Below are positions 19,681-29,112 of a stretch of 64,000 bases of DNA, piece after piece. Source of the DNA: Mycolicibacter algericus DSM 45454 (GTDB lineage: Bacteria; Actinomycetota; Actinomycetes; Mycobacteriales; Mycobacteriaceae); the NCBI RefSeq assembly GCF_002086455.1, contig NZ_MVHC01000019.1:1-64000 (forward strand). Direction: 5' to 3'. Position 1 is the stretch's first letter. The number at the start of each line of letters is the position of its first letter. The notes under the pieces are model-generated. The model was not told the DNA's origin and did not search any database. It saw only the letters and a program-made list of their open reading frames with translations. A program made the position numbers and the translations under genes.

Positions 19681-21018
19681 GTGCGGCGCCGACTGGCGGC
19701 ATGCACGACCGCCGTGGCCCTGGCGAGCCTGCTCGCCGCGTCGGCCACCGGCTGTGCACCCTCGCCTGCCTCACCGGCCGACACCGGCGGGGCGGCGATC
19801 TCCACCAAGACCCCGCCGGGTCTGCGCGCCAAGCAGACCATGGACATGCTCAACTCCGACTGGCCGATCGGCCCGGTCGGGGTGGCCACCCTGGCCGCAC
19901 CGGACAAGGTCGATCAGGTGGTCGCCACCATGGAGTCGCTGTGGTGGGACCGGCCGTTTCAGCTGGACAGCGTCGACATCAGCGCCGGCGCGGCCACCTT
20001 GCACCTGACCACCTCCTACGGTGCCCACCAGGACATCAGGATCCGCACCGACGACAACGGGATGGTGGACCTGTTCAAACCGACCACCGAGGCACCGACG
20101 ATCCGCTCCTGGCGTGACCTCGACGCGGTGTTGAGCCGGACCGGCGCGCGCTACTCCTATCAGGCGTCGCGCATCGAGGACGGCACGTGCAAGCCGGTGG
20201 CCGGCACCAATGCCCGACAGTCGCTGCCGCTGGCGTCGATCTTCAAGCTGTATGTGCTGTTGGCGGTGGCCAACGAGGTAAAGGCCGGCCGGGTGTCCTG
20301 GGACGATCCGCTGACCATCACCGGTCGGGCCAAGGTGGTCGGCTCGTCGGGACTGGAGGAACTACCCGAGGGCGCCCACGTGTCGGTGCGCAAGGCCGCC
20401 GAGAAGATGATCGCCACCAGCGACAACATGGCGACCGACCTGCTGATCGACCATGTGGGAACCCATGCCGTCGAGCGGGCACTGGTCACGGCCGGCCACC
20501 ACGACCCGGCCAGCATGACGCCGTTTCCCACCATGTACGAGTTGTTCTCGGTGGGCTGGGGAAAGCCCGACCTGCGCGAGCAGTGGCAGCACGGCTCCCC
20601 GCAAGAGCGGGCAAAGCTACTGCAGCAGGCCAACTCGCGGCCGTACGAGCCGGATCCGGTCCGCGCACACGTTCCGGCGTCGGCCTACGGCGCGGAGTGG
20701 TACGGCAGCGCAGAGGACATCTGCCGAGTACACGTGGCGCTGCAGGCCGGTGCGGTGGGCAAGGCCGCTCCCGTCCACGAGATCCTGTCCGCGGTCCGCG
20801 GCATCGACCTGCCCCGCGCCGACTGGCCCTACATCGGCGCGAAAGCCGGCGGCCTGCCCGGCGACCTGACCTTCAGCTGGTACGCCGTCGACCGCGGCGG
20901 CCAACCGTGGGTCGTCAGCTTCCAGCTCAACTGGCCGCGTGATCACGGCAAGAGCGTCGGCAGCTGGATGCTGCAGGTCGCCAAGCAGGCGTTCGGACTG
21001 CTGCCGGTAGCGCGCTGA
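19681..21018 (+). CDS. lpqF: Lipoprotein LpqF, serine beta-lactamase-like
   Basis: A 445-residue exported lipoprotein with a class A beta-lactamase/transpeptidase-like fold. The signal peptide ends at a lipobox (SATGC) near residue 25. The catalytic SxxK is S186-K189 in LPLASIFKLYVLL, and SDNMATDLL provides the SxN motif. The late AKAGGLPGD replaces the usual KTG, so penicillin-hydrolysing activity is uncertain. GTG 19681 starts four bases after the mhuD stop, indicating co-transcription. Convergent with clpC1 across a strong terminator. Confidence 0.9.
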   Translation: MRRRLAACTTAVALASLLAASATGCAPSPASPADTGGAAISTKTPPGLRAKQTMDMLNSDWPIGPVGVATLAAPDKVDQVVATMESLWWDRPFQLDSVDISAGAATLHLTTSYGAHQDIRIRTDDNGMVDLFKPTTEAPTIRSWRDLDAVLSRTGARYSYQASRIEDGTCKPVAGTNARQSLPLASIFKLYVLLAVANEVKAGRVSWDDPLTITGRAKVVGSSGLEELPEGAHVSVRKAAEKMIATSDNMATDLLIDHVGTHAVERALVTAGHHDPASMTPFPTMYELFSVGWGKPDLREQWQHGSPQERAKLLQQANSRPYEPDPVRAHVPASAYGAEWYGSAEDICRVHVALQAGAVGKAAPVHEILSAVRGIDLPRADWPYIGAKAGGLPGDLTFSWYAVDRGGQPWVVSFQLNWPRDHGKSVGSWMLQVAKQAFGLLPVAR

Positions 21019-21024
21019 GCGGGC

Positions 21025-21080
21025 GAGCAGTCGCGAAAGCCCCCAATTCCTCACGGAAAAGGGGGCTTTCGCGACTGCTC
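21025..21080. terminator. Bidirectional hairpin terminator between lpqF and clpC1
   Basis: A 20-bp perfect inverted repeat: left arm GAGCAGTCGCGAAAGCCCCC at 21025-21044, 16-base loop, and the exact complement at 21061-21080. It starts 7 bp after the lpqF stop and ends 5 bp from the clpC1 stop, so it can serve both convergent genes. There is no U-tract, as is common for mycobacterial intrinsic terminators. Confidence 0.85.
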
Positions 21081-21085
21081 GGCGA

Positions 21086-23602
21086 CTATTCGGCCGGCGC
21101 GCCTGCCTGAGCGAGGTCCGCCGCCGGCTTCTGGCTGCCGACGAAGGTGAACACCGCGTCCTCCTGCGGACCCTCGCCGTCCCAATTGTCGACGTCGACG
21201 GTCACCAGCTGGCCGGGGCCGAGCTCCTCGAACAGGATCTTCTCGGAGAGCTGGTCCTCGATCTCGCGCTGGATGGTGCGCCGCAGCGGACGCGCCCCCA
21301 GCACCGGGTCGAAGCCGCGCTTGGCCAGCAGCGACTTGGCCTTGTCGGACAGCGCGATGTCCATGTCCTTGGCCTTGAGCTGCTTGGCCACCCGGCCGAT
21401 CATCAGATCCACCATCTGGATGATCTCTTCCTTGGACAGCTGGTGGAAGACGATGATGTCGTCGATGCGGTTGAGGAACTCCGGGCGGAAGTGCTTCTTG
21501 AGCTCGTCGTTGACCTTGAGCTTCATCCGCTCGTAGTTGTTCTCCCCGCCGCCCTGGGTGAAGCCCAGTCCGACCGCCTTGGAGATGTCGGAAGTGCCCA
21601 GGTTGGAGGTGAAGATCAGCACGCAGTTCTTGAAGTCCACCGTGCGACCCTGACCGTCGGTGAGCCGACCGTCCTCGAGGACCTGCAACAGCGAGTTGTA
21701 GATCTCCTGGTGCGCCTTCTCGATCTCGTCGAACAGCACCACCGAGAACGGCTTGCGCCGCACCTTCTCGGTCAGCTGGCCGCCCTCCTCGTAGCCGACG
21801 TAGCCCGGAGGGGCCCCGAACAGCCTAGAGGCGGTGAAGCGGTCGTGGAACTCGCCCATGTCGATCTGGATGAGCGCATCGTCGTCGCCGAACAGGAACT
21901 CCGCCAGCGCCTTGGACAGCTCGGTCTTACCGACACCGGAGGGACCGGCGAAGATGAACGAGCCGGACGGCCGCTTGGGGTCTTTCAACCCGGCACGGGT
22001 GCGGCGGATCGCCTTCGAGACGGCGTTGACGGCATCCTTCTGCCCGATGATCCGCTTGTGCAGCTCGTCTTCCATCCGCAGCAGGCGGGTGGTCTCAGCC
22101 TCGGTCAGCTTGAACACCGGGATGCCGGTCCAGTTGCCCAGCACCTCGGCGATCTGCTCGTCATCGACTTCGGCCACGACGTCGAGATCCCCGGCGCGCC
22201 ACTGCTTCTCACGCTCTGCGCGCTGGGCGACCAGTTGCTTCTCGCGGTCGCGGAGGCTGGCGGCCTTCTCGAAGTCCTGCGCGTCGATCGCGGACTCCTT
22301 CTCGCGGCGCGCGTCGGCGATCTTCTCGTCGAACTCGCGCAGGTCCGGCGGCGCGGTCATCCGGCGGATCCGCATCCGTGCACCGGCCTCGTCGATCAGG
22401 TCGATCGCCTTGTCCGGCAGGAACCGGTCGTTGATGTAGCGGTCGGCCAGGGTGGCCGCGGCCACGATCGCCGAGTCGCTGATCGAGACCCGGTGGTGGG
22501 CCTCGTAGCGGTCCCGCAGGCCCTTGAGGATCTCGATGGTGTGCTCCACGGTGGGCTCACCGACCTGCACCGGCTGGAACCGGCGCTCCAGCGCGGCGTC
22601 CTTCTCGATGTACTTGCGGTACTCGTCGAGGGTGGTGGCGCCGATCGTCTGCAGCTCGCCGCGCGCCAGCTTGGGCTTAAGGATCGAGGCCGCGTCGATC
22701 GCGCCCTCGGCCGCGCCGGCGCCCACCAGGGTGTGCAGCTCGTCGATGAACAAGATGATGTCGCCGCGGGTGTTGATCTCCTTGAGGACCTTCTTCAGCC
22801 GCTCCTCGAAGTCACCGCGGTAGCGGCTGCCGGCGACCAGCGAACCCAGGTCCAGGGTGTAGAGCTGCTTGTCCTTCAGCGTCTCGGGGACCTCGCCGGC
22901 CACGATCGCCTGCGCCAGCCCCTCCACCACGGCCGTCTTGCCGACGCCGGGCTCACCGATCAGCACCGGGTTGTTCTTGGTGCGCCGGGAAAGCACCTGC
23001 ATGACCCGCTCGATTTCCTTCTCCCGGCCGATCACCGGGTCGAGCTTGCCCTCCATGGCCGCGGCGGTCAGGTTGCGGCCGAACTGGTCGAGCACCAGCG
23101 AGGTGGACGGCGAGCCGGACTCTCCGCCCCGGCCGCCGGTGCCGGCCTCGGCGGTCTCCTTGCCCTGGTAGCCGCTCAGCAGCTGGATGACCTGCTGGCG
23201 CACCCGGGTCAGGTCGGCGCCCAACTTGACCAGCACCTGTGCCGCGACGCCCTCGCCCTCACGGATCAGGCCGAGCAGGATGTGCTCGGTGCCGATGTAG
23301 TTGTGGCCGAGCTGCAACGCCTCACGCAGACTCAGCTCGAGCACCTTCTTGGCGCGCGGGGTGAACGGGATGTGCCCGGACGGCGCCTGCTGGCCCTGGC
23401 CGATGATCTCCTCGACCTGGCTGCGCACCCCCTCCAGGGAGATGCCCAGCGACTCCAGCGACTTGGCGGCCACGCCCTCGCCCTCGTGGATCAACCCGAG
23501 CAGGATGTGCTCGGTCCCGATGTAGTTGTGGTTGAGCATCCGCGCCTCTTCCTGCGCGAGGACGACAACCCTGCGGGCCCGGTCGGTAAATCTTTCGAAC
23601 AT
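21086..23602 (-). CDS. clpC1: ClpC1 AAA+ unfoldase of the Clp protease
   Basis: The ATP-dependent unfoldase that feeds substrates to ClpP1P2; essential in mycobacteria and the target of cyclomarin, ecumicin and lassomycin. The product is 838 residues. Two N-terminal Clp_N repeats ([16 protein letters not shown] and [16 protein letters not shown]) are followed by the first AAA module with Walker [14 protein letters not shown] near residue 210. Next comes the UVR-like middle domain ([20 protein letters not shown]) and the second AAA module with [14 protein letters not shown] near residue 550. The C-terminus is short and slightly acidic. ATG at 23602. Confidence 0.98.
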   Translation of the reverse strand: MFERFTDRARRVVVLAQEEARMLNHNYIGTEHILLGLIHEGEGVAAKSLESLGISLEGVRSQVEEIIGQGQQAPSGHIPFTPRAKKVLELSLREALQLGHNYIGTEHILLGLIREGEGVAAQVLVKLGADLTRVRQQVIQLLSGYQGKETAEAGTGGRGGESGSPSTSLVLDQFGRNLTAAAMEGKLDPVIGREKEIERVMQVLSRRTKNNPVLIGEPGVGKTAVVEGLAQAIVAGEVPETLKDKQLYTLDLGSLVAGSRYRGDFEERLKKVLKEINTRGDIILFIDELHTLVGAGAAEGAIDAASILKPKLARGELQTIGATTLDEYRKYIEKDAALERRFQPVQVGEPTVEHTIEILKGLRDRYEAHHRVSISDSAIVAAATLADRYINDRFLPDKAIDLIDEAGARMRIRRMTAPPDLREFDEKIADARREKESAIDAQDFEKAASLRDREKQLVAQRAEREKQWRAGDLDVVAEVDDEQIAEVLGNWTGIPVFKLTEAETTRLLRMEDELHKRIIGQKDAVNAVSKAIRRTRAGLKDPKRPSGSFIFAGPSGVGKTELSKALAEFLFGDDDALIQIDMGEFHDRFTASRLFGAPPGYVGYEEGGQLTEKVRRKPFSVVLFDEIEKAHQEIYNSLLQVLEDGRLTDGQGRTVDFKNCVLIFTSNLGTSDISKAVGLGFTQGGGENNYERMKLKVNDELKKHFRPEFLNRIDDIIVFHQLSKEEIIQMVDLMIGRVAKQLKAKDMDIALSDKAKSLLAKRGFDPVLGARPLRRTIQREIEDQLSEKILFEELGPGQLVTVDVDNWDGEGPQEDAVFTFVGSQKPAADLAQAGAPAE

Positions 23603-23848
23603 CGGTGTTTACCTGCTCTCCCTCACCATCGGTACTTGGTCGGCCTCGGCTCGGCCGCGCGCACCTGCCGTCCACTGTAGTGGGCGGCCGAGCGCGCTGG
23701 GACCTGCCGTGCAATGCGTACCGATATCGACTACCTGCGGGTGGCAGACCCCGAAAGGCCTGGCACCTGATGCAAGGGAGCAACGGCGCGACCCCCGAAT
23801 ACGTTCCGCCGGGTCACCGGGTTCGCCAGCAGCGAAAACCGAAACTAT
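23603..23848. other. Region upstream of clpC1
   Basis: This 246-bp stretch upstream of clpC1 carries no convincing coding sequence. A small palindrome CCACTGTAGTGG at 23672-23683 includes TACAGT on the minus strand, a possible clpC1 -10 box about 70 bp from the ATG. Another palindromic patch, ACCGATATCG, lies near 23719. ClgR control is known for clpC1 in other mycobacteria, but I cannot place its operator here with confidence. Confidence 0.35.
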
Positions 23849-23876
23849 GCGGCGGTTCCAGCTTCGCTAAACCGCC
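23849..23876. repeat. Shortened copy of the dispersed hairpin repeat, 3' of lsr2
   Basis: This 28-bp copy keeps the outer stem GCGGCGGTTC/AAACCGCC and the flanks CAGCTTCG and CT of the repeat family, but lacks the inner GGCTC-loop-GAGCC hairpin of the full-length copies. It lies 16 bp beyond the lsr2 stop in the orientation of lsr2 transcription. A role as an lsr2 terminator is possible. Confidence 0.6.
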
Positions 23877-23892
23877 GGGGCCGGTGGCAACT

Positions 23893-24228
23893 CTAAGTGG
23901 CGGCGTGAAATGCGTCGATGATGTCGGCCGGGATACGGCCGCGGGTCGACACGTTGTGGCCGTTGCGGCGAGCCCATTCGCGGATCGCGGCGCTTTGTTC
24001 CCGGTCGATCGCCCCGCGGCGGGCGCCGCCGGCCCGTCCCCGCCGCCGGCCGCCGACCCGACGGCCCGCGTCCGCCCACTTCTTCAAGTCGGAGCGCAGT
24101 TTCGTGGCATTCTTGGTTGAAAGATCGATCTCATAGGTCACCCCGTCCAGCCCGAATTCGACTGTTTCGTCGGCGGCACCCTCACCATCGAAATCATCGA
24201 TCAAGGTGACGGTCACTTTTTTCGCCAT
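23893..24228 (-). CDS. lsr2: Nucleoid-associated xenogeneic silencer Lsr2
   Basis: An H-NS-like DNA-bridging protein that binds AT-rich DNA in the minor groove and represses horizontally acquired and virulence genes. The product is 111 residues. The N-terminal dimerisation domain ([20 protein letters not shown]) is followed by a basic linker rich in GRR/RGR, and the C-terminal DNA-binding domain carries the AT-hook-like RGR in [13 protein letters not shown] at 24228. The upstream region is AT-richer than its surroundings, consistent with autoregulation. Confidence 0.97.
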   Translation of the reverse strand: MAKKVTVTLIDDFDGEGAADETVEFGLDGVTYEIDLSTKNATKLRSDLKKWADAGRRVGGRRRGRAGGARRGAIDREQSAAIREWARRNGHNVSTRGRIPADIIDAFHAAT

Positions 24229-24345
24229 CGGTACCCCTAAGTTAGCTTTCCTGCGCGCAAACTGTGCGCAAAGCCGTATTCGACCTCGCGGACCAATGTG
24301 CCATAAAAATACGCCTGCTTCAACACAACAGCCGTCGTCAGGAGT
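24229..24345 (-). promoter_or_regulatory. AT-richer upstream region of lsr2
   Basis: This 117-bp region is visibly AT-richer than the surrounding DNA, with ATAAAAATAC at about 24305. The heptamer GCGCAAA occurs twice in direct orientation at 24255-24261 and 24266-24272, spaced 11 bp apart, one helical turn. It should contain the lsr2 promoter; TAACTT on the minus strand near 24239 is one possible -10. The assignment of individual elements is weak. Confidence 0.4.
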
Positions 24346-25881
24346 TCAGTTGCCGTGGCGCCGAACAATCGGGAACAAAACGGTGTCCCTAATTGACAGG
24401 CCCGTCAAGACCATCAGCAGGCGATCGATGCCCATTCCGGTGCCGGTGCAGGGTGGCATCGCGTGTTCCATCGCTACCAGGAAGTCTTCGTCCAGTGCCA
24501 TCGCCTCGTCGTCGCCGGCCGCCGCGGCGCGCGCCTGATCCTCAAAACGCGCGCGCTGCACCACCGGGTCGATGAGTTCGGAGTAGCCGGTGGCCAGTTC
24601 GACCCCGCGCATGTAGAGATCCCACTTCTCGGTGACCCCGTCGATACTGCGGTGTTGCCGCGTCAGCGGAGTCGTCTCAACCGGGAAGTCCCGCACGAAC
24701 GTGGGCGCACTCAGGGCATTACCCACGGCATGTTCCCACAGTTCCTCGACCAGCTTGCCGTGTCCGTAGCCGCGGTCGGTGGGAATCTCCACACCGAGCC
24801 GGTCGGCCACCGCCCACAGCCGATCCGCAGAGGTCGCCGGGGTGATCTCCTCGCCGATCGCGTGCGACAGTGACGGGTACATCTCCACCGTCGCCCATTC
24901 GCCGTCAATGTCGTAGGTGCTGCCGTCGGGCAGTGGTAGTCGGCGGGTCCCGATCACCTCGTCGGCGACCTCTTGAATAATCTCCCGCGTGGCCACGGCC
25001 GAGTCATCGTAGGTGCCATAGGCCTGGTAGGTCTCCAGCATCGAGAATTCGGGCGAATGCGTAGAATCGGCGCCTTCGTTTCGGAACACCCGATTGAGTT
25101 CGAAGACCCGCTCGAAGCCACCGACAACACAGCGTTTCAGGAAAAGCTCAGGAGCGATTCGCAGGTAGAGGTCGACATCGAGTGCGTTCGAATGCGTGAC
25201 GAACGGTCGGGCCGCCGCCCCACCGGCCAATGTCTGCAACATCGGCGTTTCGACTTCGAGGAATCCGCGACGTTCCAAGGCGGAGCGAATGGCTCGAATC
25301 ACCAGGATCCGCTGGCGAGCCACGATCCGCGCCTCCGGCCGGACGATCAGGTCGACGTAGCGCTGCCGGACCCGCGACTCCTCGCTCATCTCCTTGTGCG
25401 CGACCGGCAACGGCCGCAGCGATTTCGACGCCATCTGCCACGAGTCGGCCAACACCGACAGCTCGCCGCGGCGGGAGCTGATCACCTCGCCGTGCACGTG
25501 GACGATGTCGCCCAGGTCGACATCGGCCTTCCACGACTCCAACGGCTGTTCGCCGACGCTGGCCAGGCTGATCATCACCTGCAACTGGGTACCGTCGCCC
25601 TCCTGCAGGGTTGCGAAACACAGCTTTCCGGAGTTGCGGGCGAACACCACCCGACCGGCCACGCCGACAACGTCGCCGGTTTCGGTGTCGGCGGCGAGGT
25701 CAGGGTAGGCGGCCCGGATCTGGGCGAGCGTGTGGGTGCGGTCCACCGCCACCGGATAGGGATCGCGGCCCTGGGCCAGCAACCGCGCCCGCTTGTCGCG
25801 GCGAATGCGGAACTGCTCGGGAAGGTCGGGGTCCTCGGGGTGCGACAGCTCTGGGGTGTCGGGGGTATCGGCGGAGCTCAC
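24346..25881 (-). CDS. lysS: Lysyl-tRNA synthetase, class II
   Basis: Charges tRNA-Lys in the cytosol. The product is 511 residues. The N-terminal OB-fold anticodon-binding domain ([16 protein letters not shown]) spans about residues 60-170. The class II catalytic core contains motif 1 ([12 protein letters not shown]), motif 2 ([21 protein letters not shown]), and motif 3 ([15 protein letters not shown]) near the C-terminus. GTG at 25881. It lies between lsr2 and coaX on the same strand, as in M. tuberculosis lysS1; the small Rv3599c gene I recall between lysS and coaX is absent. Confidence 0.97.
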   Translation of the reverse strand: MSSADTPDTPELSHPEDPDLPEQFRIRRDKRARLLAQGRDPYPVAVDRTHTLAQIRAAYPDLAADTETGDVVGVAGRVVFARNSGKLCFATLQEGDGTQLQVMISLASVGEQPLESWKADVDLGDIVHVHGEVISSRRGELSVLADSWQMASKSLRPLPVAHKEMSEESRVRQRYVDLIVRPEARIVARQRILVIRAIRSALERRGFLEVETPMLQTLAGGAAARPFVTHSNALDVDLYLRIAPELFLKRCVVGGFERVFELNRVFRNEGADSTHSPEFSMLETYQAYGTYDDSAVATREIIQEVADEVIGTRRLPLPDGSTYDIDGEWATVEMYPSLSHAIGEEITPATSADRLWAVADRLGVEIPTDRGYGHGKLVEELWEHAVGNALSAPTFVRDFPVETTPLTRQHRSIDGVTEKWDLYMRGVELATGYSELIDPVVQRARFEDQARAAAAGDDEAMALDEDFLVAMEHAMPPCTGTGMGIDRLLMVLTGLSIRDTVLFPIVRRHGN

Positions 25882-25911
25882 GACGTGCCAGCTTAATCAA
25901 CCGGCGGGCGC

Positions 25912-26721
25912 TCAGCGCGCCGGCCGCAGCCTGCCCCGCTGACTGTCCCGGTTGCGCTCGAACACCAAGCGCAAACCGTCCAGGGTGAGATTGGCGTCGT
26001 AGTGGTCGACCGTCTCCAGATCGGCGAGCAACTCACGCGCGGTGTGCCCGGTGGCCACCACGGTGGCGTCGGCCAAGCCCGGCGTATCGTCGCGGACCCG
26101 GCGAACCAGCCCGTCGACCAGTCCGGCGAAGCCGAACACGGCGCCGGCCTGCATGCATTCGACGGTGTTCTTGCCGATCACCGAGCGCGGCCGGGTGAGC
26201 TCGACCCGACGCAACCCCGCAGAGCGGGCCGCAGCGGCATCCGAGGAGATCTGAACACCAGGGGCTATCGCGCCGCCCAGGAATTCGCCCTTGGCCGACA
26301 CCACGTCGACGCAGATCGACGAACCGAAGTCGACGACGATCGCCGCCTTGTTGAACTTGTGAAAAGCAGCGAGGCAGTTGACGATCCGGTCGGCGCCGAC
26401 TTCCTTGGGATTGTCGACCAGCAGCGGGATCCCGGTACGCACTCCCGGTTCGATCAGCACCGACGGCACCGAGGGCCAGTATTGATCGAGCATCACTCGC
26501 ACTTCGTGCAGCACCGACGGCACGGTGGACAGCGCCGCAGCCCCGGTGAGCTGTTCGCCGTCGTCACCGATCAGTCCGTCCAGGGTCAGCGCCAGCTCGT
26601 CGGCGGTGATCTCCGCCTCGGTGCGGATTCGCCACTGCTGCACCACGTTTCCGTGCTCACCCGAACCGGCCAGCAGGCCGATCACGGTGTGGGTGTTTCG
26701 GACGTCGATCGCCAGCAGCAC
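25912..26721 (-). CDS. coaX: Type III pantothenate kinase CoaX
   Basis: ATP-dependent pantothenate kinase, first step of coenzyme A synthesis from pantothenate; 269 residues of the ASKHA fold. The phosphate-binding motif near the N-terminus reads [13 protein letters not shown], with Arg in place of the usual Gly as in M. tuberculosis CoaX. The second conserved region is [19 protein letters not shown] and the third PGVRTGIPL. It forms panC-panD-coaX with 2-bp spacing after panD, giving pantothenate synthesis and activation in one transcript. Confidence 0.96.
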   Translation of the reverse strand: MLLAIDVRNTHTVIGLLAGSGEHGNVVQQWRIRTEAEITADELALTLDGLIGDDGEQLTGAAALSTVPSVLHEVRVMLDQYWPSVPSVLIEPGVRTGIPLLVDNPKEVGADRIVNCLAAFHKFNKAAIVVDFGSSICVDVVSAKGEFLGGAIAPGVQISSDAAAARSAGLRRVELTRPRSVIGKNTVECMQAGAVFGFAGLVDGLVRRVRDDTPGLADATVVATGHTARELLADLETVDHYDANLTLDGLRLVFERNRDSQRGRLRPAR

Positions 26722-26723
26722 AG

Positions 26724-27140
26724 CTACCCCACGCTTCTCGGTGAGAGCAGGTCGGCCACGTCGTCGGGCACGAAGGCGGGGTCGTCACCCAGATCCACCT
26801 GCTTGTTGTCGGAGTCGACGAACACGATCCGCGGCCGATACCGGCGGGCCTCGGCGTCCTCCATGGTGCCGTAGGCGATCAGGATCACCAGATCACCCGG
26901 ATGCACCAGATGCGCTGCGGCACCATTGATTCCGATGACGCCTGTCCCCCGCTCGCCGGTGATGGCGTAGGTGACCAGTCGAGCGCCGTTGTCGATGTCG
27001 ACGATCGTCACCTGCTCGCCCTCGAGCAGGTCGGCGGCGTCCATCAGGTCGGCATCGATGGTCACCGATCCGACGTAGTGCAGGTCGGCGTGGGTCACCG
27101 TGGCGCGGTGAATCTTCGACTTGAGCATCGTCCGAAACAT
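26724..27140 (-). CDS. panD: Aspartate 1-decarboxylase PanD (pyruvoyl enzyme precursor)
   Basis: Makes beta-alanine from aspartate for pantothenate. The precursor is 138 residues and self-cleaves at the Gly-Ser bond in [13 protein letters not shown] (about residues 23-24), creating the pyruvoyl group. The region [13 protein letters not shown] is the conserved active-site loop. ATG 27140 has GGAGGA five bases upstream and overlaps the panC stop by one base (TGATG); a TTG one codon earlier is less likely. The flexible C-terminal tail, linked to pyrazinamide action in M. tuberculosis PanD, is present. Confidence 0.97.
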   Translation of the reverse strand: MFRTMLKSKIHRATVTHADLHYVGSVTIDADLMDAADLLEGEQVTIVDIDNGARLVTYAITGERGTGVIGINGAAAHLVHPGDLVILIAYGTMEDAEARRYRPRIVFVDSDNKQVDLGDDPAFVPDDVADLLSPRSVG

Positions 27141-28090
27141 CAATTCCTCCGGTTTTGTGCGGCGGGATATCCATCCGAACCGACCGACGTGTCGTCGGCG
27201 GGAAATCCGAGTGTTATGGCGGCGTTGTCGATCAGTCGGGTCGCTCCGAGCCGGGCGGCGATCAGCAGCCGCGCCTGCCCTTCGGCCGGCGCGGGCCCGA
27301 GGTCGACGCCGCGCACCTGCAGGTAGTCGACATCGACCGCCGGAACCGCGGAGAGCACCGCGCCGGCGGCGTCGAGAGCCGCGGTCGCCCCGGCCGATGC
27401 GGCGCGCTCACCGGCGGCCAGCGCCGCCGACAACGCCGCCGCGGCCTCGCGCTGCGCCGGGTCGAGGTAGCGGTTGCGCGACGACAGCGCCAGGCCGTCT
27501 GGCTCACGCACCGTCGGCACCCCCACCACGGTCACGTCGAGATCGAGGTCCGCGACCATCTGGCGCACCAGCACCAGCTGCTGATAATCCTTTTCGCCGA
27601 GGAACGCCCGGTCGGGCCGCACGATCGACAGTAATTTGGCGACCACGGTGAGCATTCCGGCGAAATGCGTCGGGCGCGCGGCACCTTCGAGCTCGGATCC
27701 CAGCGGGCCCGGGTGCACGGCGGTGCGCGGCCCGTCGGGATACATCGCGGCGGCGGTCGGGGCGAAGACCAGCTCGACACCCGCAGCGCGCAACAGGGCC
27801 AGGTCGTCGTCCAGGGTCCGCGGATAGGCCTCGAGATCCTCGCCGGCGCCGAACTGCAGTGGGTTGACGAAGATCGACACCACCACAACGGCGCCCGGCA
27901 CCTTGCGGGCGGCACGCACCAACGCCAGGTGGCCGTCGTGCAGCGCGCCCATGGTCGGCACCAGCATCACCCGACGGCCGGTCGAGCGCAGCGCCCGGGT
28001 GACGCGGGCGATCTCGTCCGGCCGGGCGTAGACGTTGAGCTCACCGGCGGCGAAGGTGGGCTGCGCGCCCCGGGCAGCGTTGGGGATCAC
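27140..28090 (-). CDS. panC: Pantothenate synthetase PanC
   Basis: Condenses pantoate and beta-alanine with ATP. The product is 316 residues. The nucleotide-binding HIGH-like motif is [12 protein letters not shown] near residue 50, and KMSKS-like signatures follow in [13 protein letters not shown] and LSSRNRYL. The GTG at 28090 overlaps the stop of the upstream DUF2520 gene as GTGA, and its own stop overlaps panD. The arrangement DUF2520-panC-panD-coaX implies tightly coupled expression of the pantothenate pathway. Confidence 0.97.
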   Translation of the reverse strand: MIPNAARGAQPTFAAGELNVYARPDEIARVTRALRSTGRRVMLVPTMGALHDGHLALVRAARKVPGAVVVVSIFVNPLQFGAGEDLEAYPRTLDDDLALLRAAGVELVFAPTAAAMYPDGPRTAVHPGPLGSELEGAARPTHFAGMLTVVAKLLSIVRPDRAFLGEKDYQQLVLVRQMVADLDLDVTVVGVPTVREPDGLALSSRNRYLDPAQREAAAALSAALAAGERAASAGATAALDAAGAVLSAVPAVDVDYLQVRGVDLGPAPAEGQARLLIAARLGATRLIDNAAITLGFPADDTSVGSDGYPAAQNRRN

Positions 28091-28989
28091 CGGGCCAGCA
28101 CCGCCAGCACGTCCTCGGCGGCGCCGGCGCGGCGCGCGGTGCGCAGCGCGTTGCTGCGGTAGGCCTCGGCCAGCTCCGGGTCCACGCCGGTCAGCGCCTC
28201 GAGGTGGCGGGCCAAGGTGGCCGCGTCGCCACGGGCCACCGGCCCGGTCAGCGCGGCCCGGCCGTCTCGCAGGGTGTTGGCCAGCGCAGCCCGCACCAAC
28301 GGCCCCAGCACCCGTTCGGCAACGCCGTCGGGGTCGGGTACCTCGGTGGCGCCCAACCGGCCGGGCAGCGCCGCCCGCAGCGCCGCCAGCGCGTCGTCGA
28401 TCACGGTGACGACGTGGTTGCCGCCGTGACAGAGCGCGGCGTGATAGAGCGTGCGGACGGTTTCGTCGACCCGGAACGGCTCGGCGCCGATCTCCAGCGT
28501 CAGCGACTCGCCGATGGCATAGCCGATCTCGTCGGCGGCGGTGATGCCGAAACAGCTGTCGGTCAGCCGGTCGATGTCCTCGTCGGCGCCGGTGAACGTC
28601 ATCGCGGGGTGGATCGCCAACGGCAAACAGCCCTGCTCGGTCAGCGGCGCCAGCACGCCGATCCCGGTGGCACCGGAGGTGTGCACGACGATCGTGCCGG
28701 CGCGTACCGCACCGGTGGCGGCGAGGCCGGACACGATGCCGGCCAGTTCGGTGTCGGGCACCGCCAGCAGCAGCAATTCGGCATCACCGGCGACATCGTG
28801 GGCCGGACGCACCAAGGTGTCGGGCAGCCGCCGGGCAGCGCGCTGCCGCGACGCCTCGGAGATGGCGCTGCACGCCACCACGACGTGGTCGGCGCGCTCC
28901 AAAGCGATACCCAACGCGGTGCCGACCCGGCCTGCCGAGATGACTCCCACCTTGAGTCGGGCGGGCCGCAGTCCGTCGAACTGCACCAT
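28087..28989 (-). CDS. Rossmann-fold DUF2520 protein (Rv3603c-like)
   Basis: A 300-residue NAD(P)-binding-like protein. The N-terminal glycine-rich motif [17 protein letters not shown] begins near residue 14. The family-typical [12 protein letters not shown] and [15 protein letters not shown] follow, and a helical C-terminal domain contains [13 protein letters not shown]. It resembles ketopantoate-reductase/6-phosphogluconate-dehydrogenase-like folds. Its coupling to panC suggests a role in pantoate supply, but whether it is an active reductase is not shown. ATG at 28989. Confidence 0.88.
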   Translation of the reverse strand: MVQFDGLRPARLKVGVISAGRVGTALGIALERADHVVVACSAISEASRQRAARRLPDTLVRPAHDVAGDAELLLLAVPDTELAGIVSGLAATGAVRAGTIVVHTSGATGIGVLAPLTEQGCLPLAIHPAMTFTGADEDIDRLTDSCFGITAADEIGYAIGESLTLEIGAEPFRVDETVRTLYHAALCHGGNHVVTVIDDALAALRAALPGRLGATEVPDPDGVAERVLGPLVRAALANTLRDGRAALTGPVARGDAATLARHLEALTGVDPELAEAYRSNALRTARRAGAAEDVLAVLAR

Positions 28990-29112
28990 GCAGACGACCT
29001 CACAGGTTCTCTTGGTTCGTTCCAGTCCCGCGTTGCGGGTACCGGACGGTCGGGCAGAGTCTATCCCGATCGGCCCTGGCCCGGAGAGTGACGTTGGTCG
29101 CAGCCGCGGCCG

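Noticed and set aside
21443..23680. A 745-codon plus-strand frame opposite clpC1
   Set aside because: Mirror-frame artefact of clpC1, without motifs; composition is that of reversed coding DNA.
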